Below are positions 17,570-25,074 of a stretch of DNA of 28,483 bases, one piece after another. A model generated the notes under the pieces. The model ran no database searches. It worked only from the letters and a program-made list of their open reading frames with translations, and had not been told where the DNA came from. The position numbers and the translations under genes were made by a program. Every line of letters starts with the position of its first letter. The first letter of the stretch is position 1. The stretch is from JALYXS01 sp051003795 (GTDB lineage Bacteria; Acidobacteriota; Terriglobia; Bryobacterales; Bryobacteraceae), in the NCBI GenBank assembly GCA_051003795.1, contig JBPCKZ010000022.1, positions 1 through 28,483 on the forward strand, written 5' to 3'.

Positions 17570-19128
17570 CGTACGATTTCCTCCGCGATCTCTTTCTGGA
17601 CACTCAATTCCATGGAAAACTCGCGCGCCGGCGGCTGGCCCGCGCCGCGCAAGTTAGGAACGGTCGCGAGAACGGGAATGTAAGTCAGCCCTTCCAGTTC
17701 CCAGGGCGTATGGACCGTCCCGCGCCGGATTCCGATCAGAAACGAAACGCCCAGGATCGCCAGCGTTCCGAAAAGAAATCCGGCAACTACCGCGCCCGAA
17801 AGTTTCGGTTTTGCGATCAGCGGGACACTCGAAGGCTCCGCCACCGCGACGTTGGCGATCTTGTCTTTGTCGAGAGCGTCCGTAATGCGCGCTTCTTCGC
17901 GCTTCTTCGCGTAGAGTTGGTAACTCTCCTCGGCATTCTTGATCGTGCGGTTGAGATCGCCGTCGTCGGCCGTCGATAGTTCGAGCTTCGCCAATTCCCG
18001 CCGGTATCCGGTTACGTGTTGCGATAGTCCCTCGGAACGGGCCTGCAGGGTGTTGGCGCTCAATTCGGCCTGCGCGAGCTCCGCCGCCAGGCTCTGGCGC
18101 AAAGGATTCACGTCCGTGGTCTCCTCGGTCGCGGCCAGTTTGGAGGCCTGCCCGAGCGCGGATTGAGTATCGGAGATCTGTTGCTCTATCTGTAAGACGT
18201 TTCTATCGTTCGGCAACAGCCTGGCCAGCAACTCGGTGCGCTTGTTCCGCATCTCCGCCAGCATGGTGCTCAGCCGCTCGACCGAGTACTGATTGGGAAT
18301 GCTTCGCGCCTGCGTGGTGATGCGCGCATTCATGCCGGAGAGCTTTCCATTCAGCGTCGCGATCCGGCGCCGCGTTTCGTCCCGGGTAACTTGAGTATCC
18401 CGGAGAACGCCTTCGAGATCGATTAACTTATGCAGGTTCAAATCCTTCTGTTGAGCGAGCATGACGATGTCGGTCTTCCGCTGAAATTGCGCCAGTTTGG
18501 TTTCCGCTTCGCGAAGCTCCCGCTCATACAGCCGGGCCTGTTGATCGAAGAACCGGTAAGTGCCGGACGCGCCATGCACTTTCAAATGGATCTTCATGTA
18601 CTCGTCGGCAAGAACCTGCAAGACGAGCGCGGCGAGCGCCGGATTACGCGCCGAATAAGCGACCTTGATCATGTTCGCCCGCGGCACCGGAGAAATCTTG
18701 ATATCCCTCGCGAGCTTTCGCGCGGCTTTCTCGAGGAGCAGCGCCCGTCGTTCCGGCGCGTCGCCCGGATTGAGGCTTGCCAGATCGCACTGCCGCGCGA
18801 CTTCGCGAAACAGTTCCCGGCCGGAGAGCAGCGCCATTTCAGTCGCTATCTGCGCCTCGCCGACCTCGCCGCGCCCCGTGGCGGATGCCTGCGCCGGACT
18901 TACGATCGCTTCCGCCCGCTCGTTCTTCACCAGGAGAATCATCTCCGATTCGTATACATCGGGTTTCAGAAAAACGACCGCCGCCGTTATAACCAAGAGC
19001 AGAATAAAAAGCGGGAAAATAGAGCGTTGCCGGCGGAATAAAGTATCGGCCACATCGCGCAACGTGAGCGCGGAACGTTGCGATTCGATGCGCGATTCGA
19101 TGGGCGAAGCGAGGGATTTTTGTGACAT
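17566..19128 (-). CDS. Wzz/GumC-like polysaccharide co-polymerase
   Basis: A 520-residue inner-membrane chain-length or export-scaffold protein. The N-terminal Wzz domain starts with a short cytoplasmic segment and membrane helix 1 (about 36-54, SIFPLFILLLVITAAVVFL). A long periplasmic region (about 56-440) follows, with extensive coiled coil (FFDQQARLYERELREAETKL and later heptads). Helix 2 (about 443-467) and a 50-residue cytoplasmic tail close the protein. Length matches the GumC/EpsB group without a fused kinase; the separate ATPase-like gene downstream takes that place. The start ATG has GGA a few bases upstream. It is the first gene of the exopolysaccharide operon and follows a 346-bp leader region. 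Confidence 0.93.
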   Translation of the reverse strand: MSQKSLASPIESRIESQRSALTLRDVADTLFRRQRSIFPLFILLLVITAAVVFLKPDVYESEMILLVKNERAEAIVSPAQASATGRGEVGEAQIATEMALLSGRELFREVARQCDLASLNPGDAPERRALLLEKAARKLARDIKISPVPRANMIKVAYSARNPALAALVLQVLADEYMKIHLKVHGASGTYRFFDQQARLYERELREAETKLAQFQRKTDIVMLAQQKDLNLHKLIDLEGVLRDTQVTRDETRRRIATLNGKLSGMNARITTQARSIPNQYSVERLSTMLAEMRNKRTELLARLLPNDRNVLQIEQQISDTQSALGQASKLAATEETTDVNPLRQSLAAELAQAELSANTLQARSEGLSQHVTGYRRELAKLELSTADDGDLNRTIKNAEESYQLYAKKREEARITDALDKDKIANVAVAEPSSVPLIAKPKLSGAVVAGFLFGTLAILGVSFLIGIRRGTVHTPWELEGLTYIPVLATVPNLRGAGQPPAREFSMELSVQKEIAEEIVR

Positions 19129-19474
19129 TTTATTCCATTGAAACGTTTGAATAAGTAATATTGGGCAGGCTACCGCCCTTTAAGTCCCGTCCATGAGTTC
19201 CCGCTCTCGGCTTCAGCAACCTGGAGCGATTAAATCCAGGGTAGCCGCTACTACCCCCGTAAACAAGGAATTGGAGTAAGCGAAGTACTAGTACGTCGGT
19301 AAGTCCGGTCCTCGTAACACCAGCGTACGTAGGTGAAAGTAATGCTCTATCTTAGGTTGCACGAAGCAAGTGTGCGGGAGAGTGGACGGGCAGTCAAGTC
19401 AGTTTGTTGCTCGGTACCTACGAAATTTCTGGCAGGGGGGTCGGACGACTCCGAGATCGCTAAAACCTTCCGCC
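19129..19474 (-). promoter_or_regulatory. 346-bp leader/promoter region of the exopolysaccharide operon
   Basis: No supported gene lies here. Inverted repeats read by eye: GGGC-A-GG/CC-GCCC (19163-19178, about 40 nt before the wzz-like ATG); CCTGGA/TCCAGG (19220-19225 with 19235-19240, 9-nt loop); GGGTAG/CTACCC (19239-19244 with 19251-19256, 6-nt loop); and a perfect palindrome GTACTAGTAC (19285-19294). The second and third stems share bases 19239-19240, so they could exclude each other in a transcript. A weak promoter-like pair on the minus strand, TTGTTT and TACCCT 17 bp apart, falls near 19240-19265. No known riboswitch consensus was recognised. Confidence 0.45.
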
Positions 19475-20656
19475 TTATAATTCGGGGATGCGCGTCAAAT
19501 CGTCTACTACCCCTGCTCCTTGCGAGGGAATACAACGAAAAATGGAAGGCTCAATGCCAAATTGTTCTTTGTAATTACTTCCAATTTCGCGAGTGAACGG
19601 GCCGATGGAATCCGGACGAACCAGATTCACGGTACAGCCGCCAAAACCGCCTCCCGTCATGCGCGCGCCATAAACTCCGTCCATGCCGATGGCGGCATTT
19701 ACGAGAAAATCGAGTTCCGGGCAGCTAACTTCATAGTCGTGCTGAAGGCTCAAGTGCGACTCGACGAACAGTTCGCCCATGCGCTCGAGATCGCCGCGCC
19801 GGGTGGCATTCACAAACAAAGCCACGCGGGCAATCTCGCCGACCACGTGGCGCGCCCGCCGCCGGACAACCGCGGGCAGCGGCGTCCGTTCCAGTTCTTG
19901 CGGCGTGGCGTCGCGCAAGCTGTGGACGCCCGGGTAAAGCCGGTGCAGCGCGTCGACGGCCATGGCGCATTGCTCGGTTCGTTCTCCGTACGCGGATTGC
20001 GCCAGCTCGTGCTTCACCATGGAGTTTACGGCGAGAATCGCCACATTCTCCGGCAACTTCACTAGCTCATGCGTGAGGCTGCGGCAATCCAGTTCGACCG
20101 CGCGCTGGGATTGGCCGAAAACGGAAATGTACTGATCCATGATGCCGCTCGGCATCCCGATGAACTGGTTTTCCGCCTTTTGGCAGAGTTGAGCCAGCCG
20201 GAGCGGATCGATCTCGCGCCCATCGAGCAATGCCAGGGCGGTAGACACCTCAAGCGCCGCCGAAGAGCTCAAGCCCGAGCCGTCGGGCACCGTGCTGCGG
20301 ATCAAAATGTTGGCGGGCTCGATAGGGAATCCGGCATTCAAGAGCTGTTGGGCGACTCCCATGACGTAGTCCGTCCAGTGTCCTGTCCGTTTTGCTCCGC
20401 GGATGTCCTCGACGGGAACATTCAATGTGTCTTTGTAGTGTTCGGAAATTAGATGCAGCCGCGCGTCGCGCGACGGTCCTCGGGCGGCATAAGTCGCCAA
20501 ATCGAGCGCGATGGGAAGGACGAAGCCTTGGTTGTAATCGGTGTGTTCGCCGATAAGATTTACCCGGCCAGGGGCGCGATATACGCGTATTTCCTTGCCC
20601 GGCACCGGCGTGTTCGCGCCAAAAAGTTTTTGGAATTCCTGGATCACGACACTCAC
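19475..20656 (-). CDS. galK: Galactokinase
   Basis: A 393-residue GHMP-family kinase that phosphorylates galactose to galactose-1-phosphate with ATP (Leloir pathway, cytoplasm). All signatures are present: the galactokinase motif GRVNLIGEHTDYNQGFVLP near residue 30, the ATP-binding loop VPDGSGLSSSAALE near 125, the catalytic Asp region MPSGIMDQY, and the C-terminal GHMP motif GARMTGGGFGG. Length is normal. The start is GTG at 20656, preceded very closely by GGAGAA; a second GTG three codons later (20647) has better spacing and is a real alternative. galT and galE are not in the window. It lies on the same strand as, and upstream of, the exopolysaccharide operon, so a role in supplying UDP-galactose is plausible but inferred. 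Confidence 0.96.
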   Translation of the reverse strand: MSVVIQEFQKLFGANTPVPGKEIRVYRAPGRVNLIGEHTDYNQGFVLPIALDLATYAARGPSRDARLHLISEHYKDTLNVPVEDIRGAKRTGHWTDYVMGVAQQLLNAGFPIEPANILIRSTVPDGSGLSSSAALEVSTALALLDGREIDPLRLAQLCQKAENQFIGMPSGIMDQYISVFGQSQRAVELDCRSLTHELVKLPENVAILAVNSMVKHELAQSAYGERTEQCAMAVDALHRLYPGVHSLRDATPQELERTPLPAVVRRRARHVVGEIARVALFVNATRRGDLERMGELFVESHLSLQHDYEVSCPELDFLVNAAIGMDGVYGARMTGGGFGGCTVNLVRPDSIGPFTREIGSNYKEQFGIEPSIFRCIPSQGAGVVDDLTRIPEL

Positions 20657-20752
20657 TTCTCCGATGACAAGGATAGCGAAACCGCCGTGGGCTCGATGCG
20701 CCCGGAAGTGCGGGAACGTACGGCGGGAACGCTCTACGCTCCCAGCGGCAAC

Positions 20753-21544
20753 TCAACCGGCGTTTTTCGCGGCGTCGTTCCCGTACAGGGAAGCCAGGTA
20801 ACTGTCGACCGTTGCCGGAAATAGCCGGGAGAGCGCGACGAACGCCCAACCCATGCGCGGGACCACCACCGTCCTGGCGTCCCGTTCCACTCCGCGCACG
20901 ATCGCCGCCGCGCATTGCTGCGCGCTAATCGCAAACCTCTTTCCGCCAGCCACCTTTTTCGGAGGATGCGTCCCCAGCGCGTGCCGCTGAAATGCCGTTT
21001 TTACGTACCCCGGGCAAACCTGGATGGTATGAATGCCGTCGACCTTCAGCTCCATGCGTAGCCCGTTGGTGAGCGAACCCATGGCCCATTTGGTCGCTGA
21101 ATACAAGGTGAGCCACGGCACGGTCAGCTTGCCTGCAATCGAACCGACGTTGACGATCGTTCCCGATTGGCGTTGGCGCATGTGCGGGACGACGGCCTGA
21201 ATCATCCCCAGCGGAGCGAAGAAGTTCAGCTCGAACATTTGCCGCGCTTCTTCAAGACGCGGATTCCACGAGGCCCAGTACATACCCATCCCGGCGTTAT
21301 TGACCAGCACGTCGATCCGGCCGTACCGTTCGATGGTACGCTCAACCACGCGGTCTCGCGTTTCCTGTCGTGTGATGTCGCCGGCGGTGATTAGCGCTTC
21401 CGCTCCGCCAACCGAGGCCAGCTTTTGCTCGGACCTGGCGGTCAACGAGAGAAGCGATCCTCGCGCGCGAAATGCCTCCGCGCAAGCCGCGCCGATGCCT
21501 TCGGAGGCGCCTGTTATCACCACCACCTTGCCGTCCAGTTTCAG
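20753..21544 (-). CDS. Short-chain dehydrogenase/reductase (SDR), probable CTG start
   Basis: A classical SDR of about 263 residues using NAD(P)H. Seen: the cofactor motif TGASEGIG, a DI motif (AGDITRQ), NNAG, Ser in VNVGSIAG and the catalytic YSATK, then PGYVKT. The C-terminal tail fits membrane-associated short-chain reductases acting on lipid or keto substrates, but the substrate cannot be named. No ATG, GTG or TTG is available upstream of GTG 21526, which would begin inside beta-strand 1. A CTG at 21544 gives MKLDGKVVVITGASEGIG, the normal SDR opening, with GAGGA at ideal spacing (6 nt). A nearby ATG in another frame leads only to a 10-codon reading frame. It is divergent from the LON-domain gene and 96 bp upstream of galK on the same strand. 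Confidence 0.92.
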   Translation of the reverse strand: MKLDGKVVVITGASEGIGAACAEAFRARGSLLSLTARSEQKLASVGGAEALITAGDITRQETRDRVVERTIERYGRIDVLVNNAGMGMYWASWNPRLEEARQMFELNFFAPLGMIQAVVPHMRQRQSGTIVNVGSIAGKLTVPWLTLYSATKWAMGSLTNGLRMELKVDGIHTIQVCPGYVKTAFQRHALGTHPPKKVAGGKRFAISAQQCAAAIVRGVERDARTVVVPRMGWAFVALSRLFPATVDSYLASLYGNDAAKNAG

Positions 21545-21629
21545 CGGCGTTCCTCGACAAGGGGCAGAGTCATGCTCCTCATTGTAATTCCCAGCCCGTC
21601 GCGCGGGTCTGGCCGCGGGTGCGACGGTC

Positions 21630-21635
21630 TACAAT
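21630..21635 (+). promoter_or_regulatory. -10 box (TACAAT), possibly giving a leaderless mRNA
   Basis: TACAAT ends 5 bp before the ATG at 21641. A transcription start about 6-7 bases beyond the box would fall on or next to the A of the ATG, and no Shine-Dalgarno sequence lies between. The -35 region is not recognisable. The 96-bp gap to the divergent SDR gene must hold the promoters of both. Confidence 0.5.
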
Positions 21636-21640
21636 AAAAC

Positions 21641-22267
21641 ATGTCGAAGTTGCTGCCCCTTTTCCCTTTGCGGATGGTCGTTTTCCCCCGCACGCAGCTT
21701 CCCTTGCACATTTTCGAGGATCGTTACAAGGAGATGGTCGGCGAGGCGATCGCCGCTAAATCGGAGTTCGGAATCGTGCTGGCAAAAGATGAAGGCATCG
21801 TCAGCTCGGGGTGCACCGTCCTGGTTGAAAAGGTGCTCGCCGAGTATCCCGATGGACGTCTGGATGTTTTGACGCGCGGCTTCCGCCGTTTTGAAATCGT
21901 GCAACTGAATCAGGATAAATCGTATCTGCAAGGTCAAGTCGAATTCTTCGACGACGAAGAGCCGGGCCCGGCCGCCGTCGAACTTCAACAAAAAGCCCTG
22001 GAGCAGTACAAAAGCCTGGTCGAAAGCGGCGAGATGAAAGGAAACTCCGATCCGAACCTGTCCGATCCGCAACTGAGCTTTCAGTTGGCGCAGGCCGTGC
22101 AGGACACGGATTTCCAGGCGGTTCTGCTGCGAAACCGCTCCGAACCCGATCGCCTGAAACAGCTCAGTTGGTTCTTGAGCCGGTACGTCCCTAGACTGAA
22201 ACAGACAACCAGGATGAAGCATCTTGCCCCACTCAATGGCTACGGCGCAAAACCAGCGGGACTCTAA
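21641..22267 (+). CDS. LON substrate-binding-domain protein (stand-alone Lon N-terminal domain)
   Basis: A 208-residue protein made only of the N-terminal substrate-recognition domain of Lon protease: LPLFPLRMVVFPRTQLPLHI at the start, FEDRYKEMV, a FGIVLA strand, GCTVLVEKV, DGRLDVLTRGFRRFEI, then a helical C-terminal part ending WFLSRYVPRLKQ. There is no AAA+ module and no Ser-Lys protease domain, and the length equals the stand-alone family, so this is not a truncated Lon. The role of such proteins is poorly known; binding of unfolded or damaged proteins is the usual guess. ATG at 21641 follows a TACAAT box so closely that the mRNA may be leaderless. The TonB-family gene follows 55 bp later on the same strand. 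Confidence 0.93.
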   Translation: MSKLLPLFPLRMVVFPRTQLPLHIFEDRYKEMVGEAIAAKSEFGIVLAKDEGIVSSGCTVLVEKVLAEYPDGRLDVLTRGFRRFEIVQLNQDKSYLQGQVEFFDDEEPGPAAVELQQKALEQYKSLVESGEMKGNSDPNLSDPQLSFQLAQAVQDTDFQAVLLRNRSEPDRLKQLSWFLSRYVPRLKQTTRMKHLAPLNGYGAKPAGL

Positions 22268-22322
22268 GCGCTGGTCCGGCGCGACCGTCGATTTCGCGAG
22301 CCGTCTCGACCGCCCTTTAGAC

Positions 22323-23849
22323 ATGAAGCCAAGACCGGGCCCGATCGTGGTGTCGCTGCTCGCTCACGGGGTTTTGGTCGCGTGGCTCCTGCTCGGGTCC
22401 GCCGCGAACCTGCCCCGAAATCCTTCCGCTTATGAGCAACTGATCTCCACGCACGAGTCCAAGCTGGTTTGGTATCAGTTCAAGGACAAGCTGCCCGATG
22501 TCTCGCCGAAGTCTTCGGCGGACCGGCGTCCGCCACGCGCGGACATCAAGTTAAGACAGTCGATCGTCTCGTCCCCGAAAAACGCCCCGAAAGCAACGCA
22601 AATGGTCTGGCAGCCCCTACCGGAAATCAAACTTCCGAAAGAGGTGGCGTCGCCCAACATCTTAGCCTTGAAGCTCCCGCCCGCGACCCCGGCCCCGATC
22701 GAGCGCAAGGTCTTCGAGCCGCCGCGTCCGGTCGTGAAATCGGCGTCCTCCCAACCGGTACCGATGCCTGCCGTCCCCGATATAAAACCCTTCCAGCAGA
22801 GGAACGCCGAAGCGCTTCGGCAACTGGCCGCGCTCCAGCCCCGGAAAATCTGGAAAACCTTCGAAGCTCCGCCGCCTCGCAAGATCGTGGCTTCTTCCGA
22901 AGCTCCTCTCCTGCCGGCCGTGCCGACGCTGATCGACGCGAACGGGTCCAAAACTCTTCCGCAAAATTTTGCCGCTTTGCCGAAGGTATACAAGCCATTT
23001 ACCGCCCCCGCCGCGAAGGCTCCCGGCGCGAACGGAGCGGGTGCGTCGGCTGCGGAGGCGCCCGCGCCCCCCGAGCTCGAATCCGGCGCGCCGTTTGGCG
23101 GTACGTCGTCCAATAGCCTGAATGCGGCCGTGGTCGGGCTGAACCCCTCGGACCGGCTCGCGCCGCTTCCCGAAGGCTCGCGGGCCGCGCAATTTTCGGT
23201 CGGTCCGAAGCTGAATCCCGACGGTGGAACCGGGCCGGACGGGAAGGGCGTCACCGTCCCCAATCTCATGGTGCGGGGCGGCGGGCAGGATACCCGGCCG
23301 GCATTGATGGCGCGAAATACGATTGCGCGAACCGCCGTTCCAGGGTTTCTCCGGCCCTCGGCGGCCGACGCCGTACGCGATGCTTCGAAGTACTTGACCG
23401 TCCATGATATTGGCCACGCCGCTCGCGTTGCGGGCGCTCCCGATCCCCGCTTTGACGGACGCCAGGTCTACACCACGGCGATTCAGATGCCGAATATCAC
23501 CAGCTACATCGGCAGTTGGCTGATGTGGTATGCGGAACGCAACGACGTTCCCCTGAATGCCGGAGAAATTACTCCGCCGCTGCCGCATCGAAAGGTCGAC
23601 CCCAAGTACGTTCCGACGGCCGTCGAGGAGCGCGTGGAAGGCCAAGTGCGCCTGGCATGCGTCATTCAGAAGGACGGCCGTGTCGATACCGTTTCTCTCG
23701 TCAAGAGCTTGGACGATCGCCTCGATCGAAGCGCGATGGACGCTCTCGCTAAATGGGAGTTCACGCCGGCCATGCGCAATGGCGTTCCGGTGGATGTGGA
23801 TGTGATTGTCGAGATCCCATTCCGCCTCGCTCCTCAAGCCGGAAGATGA
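22323..23849 (+). CDS. TonB-family energy-transducer-like protein with long proline-rich spacer
   Basis: A 508-residue protein anchored in the inner membrane. An N-terminal membrane helix (about 7-26, PIVVSLLAHGVLVAWLLLGS) is followed by some 380 residues rich in Pro, Ala and Lys, spanning the periplasm. The C-terminal TonB domain (about 425-500) has VEGQVRLACVIQKDGRV, then SAMDALAKWEFTPAMRNGVP. Canonical TonB is about 240 residues, so the spacer is unusually long; such forms are common in TonB-like proteins of Acidobacteria. No ExbB/ExbD or TonB-dependent receptor is nearby, so its energising partner and receptor are unknown. The start chosen is ATG 22323, directly before the membrane helix; ATG 22236 would overlap the LON-domain gene and add 29 residues. 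Its stop overlaps the HAD gene start by 4 bp. Confidence 0.9.
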   Translation: MKPRPGPIVVSLLAHGVLVAWLLLGSAANLPRNPSAYEQLISTHESKLVWYQFKDKLPDVSPKSSADRRPPRADIKLRQSIVSSPKNAPKATQMVWQPLPEIKLPKEVASPNILALKLPPATPAPIERKVFEPPRPVVKSASSQPVPMPAVPDIKPFQQRNAEALRQLAALQPRKIWKTFEAPPPRKIVASSEAPLLPAVPTLIDANGSKTLPQNFAALPKVYKPFTAPAAKAPGANGAGASAAEAPAPPELESGAPFGGTSSNSLNAAVVGLNPSDRLAPLPEGSRAAQFSVGPKLNPDGGTGPDGKGVTVPNLMVRGGGQDTRPALMARNTIARTAVPGFLRPSAADAVRDASKYLTVHDIGHAARVAGAPDPRFDGRQVYTTAIQMPNITSYIGSWLMWYAERNDVPLNAGEITPPLPHRKVDPKYVPTAVEERVEGQVRLACVIQKDGRVDTVSLVKSLDDRLDRSAMDALAKWEFTPAMRNGVPVDVDVIVEIPFRLAPQAGR

Positions 23850-24550
23850 GGCGGCAGCACCTGATTTTCGACGCGGACGACACGCTGTGGGAAAACAATA
23901 TCTATTTCGAGCGGGCGTTCGACGAATTTTGCGAATTCCTCAACCATTCCTCCCTGACGCCGGAAGCGATCCGGACCGCGCTCGATGAAATCGAAATCGC
24001 AAACAACAAGATCCACGGTTACGGCGCGCTCAACTACGGCCGGAATCTGAGCCAGTGTTACCGCAAGCTGGCCGAGCGCGGTGTCCGCGAGTGCGATCTC
24101 GATACTGTCACGTCGTACGCGCGGCGCATACTTTCGTGCCCGATGGAACTGCTCCCCGGGGTCGCCGAAACCCTGCCCGTCCTTGCCGGACGCCACGAAC
24201 TTACGCTCTTCACCAAGGGCCATCCCGATGAACAGAGCATAAAGATCGACCGCTCCGGGCTGCGCTTGTGCTTCTCCCACTGCGAGATCGTGAAAGAGAA
24301 AAATCGCGAGGCGTACTTGAAATTGGCGGAAGACCGAGGCTTCGATCTGAATCGTACCTGGATGATCGGGAACAGCCCCAAGTCGGATATCAATCCCGCG
24401 CTCGCCGCCGGAATGCGAGCCGTTTTCGTGCCGCACGAGCGCACCTGGGGCCTCGAAAACGAGGAATTGCCGGAAACTAACGGCGGATTGCGGAAGGTGG
24501 CGAACTTTGCCGGATTGCGCGAGCTATTCGCCGGTGCTTCTGGTTTTTGA
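23846..24550 (+). CDS. HAD-superfamily hydrolase (phosphatase-like)
   Basis: A 234-residue haloacid-dehalogenase-fold hydrolase, probably a cytoplasmic small-molecule phosphatase. Motif I is FDADDTLWENN, with nucleophile Asp9 and acid/base Asp11. A helical cap follows (about 20-100). Motif II is the Thr of LTLFTKG, motif III the Lys in EIVKEKN, and motif IV GNSPKSDINPALAAGM. All catalytic residues are present. It resembles YjjG/phosphoglycolate-phosphatase-type members, but the substrate is not predictable. The ATG at 23846 overlaps the TonB stop (ATGA), implying translational coupling. Its last 27 bp overlap, tail to tail, the response-regulator gene on the other strand. Confidence 0.93.
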   Translation: MRRQHLIFDADDTLWENNIYFERAFDEFCEFLNHSSLTPEAIRTALDEIEIANNKIHGYGALNYGRNLSQCYRKLAERGVRECDLDTVTSYARRILSCPMELLPGVAETLPVLAGRHELTLFTKGHPDEQSIKIDRSGLRLCFSHCEIVKEKNREAYLKLAEDRGFDLNRTWMIGNSPKSDINPALAAGMRAVFVPHERTWGLENEELPETNGGLRKVANFAGLRELFAGASGF

Positions 24551-24961
24551 GAATAAGTTCGCCCAGGGGGCATCCAGTATCTCGCGAACCGTTTTCGTCA
24601 AATCCGGGAGGGAGAACGGCTTTGGAATGCACTGTCCTCCCATGGCCGTGACTTTCTTGATGTTGGAATCGGTCGCGTACCCGGACATGAACAGTACGCG
24701 CGTTTCGGGATGCAAATGCGCCAACTTCCGCGCCAATTCATGTCCATCCATCCGGGGCATGATTATGTCCGTCAGCAAAAGATGCACCGGTTGCCTCAGT
24801 CCACGAACCATCTCCAGCGCTTCATGTCCGCCGCTCGCCTCAACCACCCCATAACCGCTAATGGTCAGCATTTCGCGGACGAGCCGGCGGACGATCGGTT
24901 CATCGTCGACGACAAGTATCGTCTCATGGGGGCCAGGATGTTTCAGGCTGCGGGTTTTCAT
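24524..24961 (-). CDS. Single-domain response regulator (CheY-like receiver)
   Basis: A 145-residue receiver domain with no output domain. Seen: acidic pair Asp19-Asp20 (ILVVDDEP), phospho-acceptor Asp65 (LLLTDIIMPRMDG), Ser93 in FMSGYAT and Lys114 in PKPFS. The MSGYAT and PKPFS wording is typical of receivers found attached to hybrid histidine kinases, so this may be a free shuttle receiver in a phosphorelay. The start chosen is ATG 24961 (MKTRSLKHPG); ATG 25003 would add 14 residues encoded by a 12-bp tandem repeat and is less likely. A weak promoter candidate (TTACAC and TACACA, 19 bp apart) lies at 24994-25024 on the minus strand. No kinase is adjacent. The gene is convergent with, and overlaps, the HAD gene by 27 bp. 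Confidence 0.9.
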   Translation of the reverse strand: MKTRSLKHPGPHETILVVDDEPIVRRLVREMLTISGYGVVEASGGHEALEMVRGLRQPVHLLLTDIIMPRMDGHELARKLAHLHPETRVLFMSGYATDSNIKKVTAMGGQCIPKPFSLPDLTKTVREILDAPWANLFSKTRSTGE

Positions 24962-24967
24962 CGGACC

Positions 24968-24991
24968 GGCTCTGCTTATGGCTCTGCTTAT
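24968..24991. repeat. Perfect 12-bp tandem repeat upstream of the receiver gene
   Basis: GGCTCTGCTTAT occurs twice back to back (24968-24979 and 24980-24991), just upstream of the preferred response-regulator start. If the longer start at 25003 is used, it would encode a repeated Ile-Ser-Arg-Ala. Probably a slippage duplication in the 5' untranslated region. Confidence 0.85.
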
Positions 24992-25038
24992 ATTGTGTAG
25001 CATTTTTTCATCTTGAGGGTGTAACCCCTGGCAGGAGT

Positions 25039-25068
25039 TTGCGGGTGGCCGACGGCTCTTGCTACAAT
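25039..25068 (+). promoter_or_regulatory. rpmB promoter (TTGCGG-18-TACAAT), possibly leaderless
   Basis: A -35-like TTGCGG (25039-25044) and a -10 box TACAAT (25063-25068) are separated by 18 bp. The ATG of rpmB begins 6 bases after the -10 box, so transcription probably starts at or within a base or two of the ATG. Confidence 0.6.
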
Positions 25069-25074
25069 CTGGAA

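Noticed and set aside
19129..19474. A c-di-GMP (GEMM) or other known riboswitch in the exopolysaccharide leader
   Set aside because: Looked for because c-di-GMP often controls exopolysaccharide genes. The conserved GEMM core sequences and other consensus cores were not found on either strand.
19333..19596. 87-codon plus-strand frame in the galK-wzz gap
   Set aside because: It runs into the 3' end of galK antisense, has no ribosome binding site and resembles no protein family.
21641..22267. Truncated Lon protease pseudogene
   Set aside because: The protein ends cleanly after the substrate-binding domain at the usual length of stand-alone LON-domain proteins, and no remnants of AAA+ or protease domains follow.
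22662..23837. 391-codon open frame on the minus strand opposite the TonB-like gene
   Set aside because: Low-complexity Arg-rich product without motifs. The plus-strand frame has a membrane helix and a TonB C-terminal domain.
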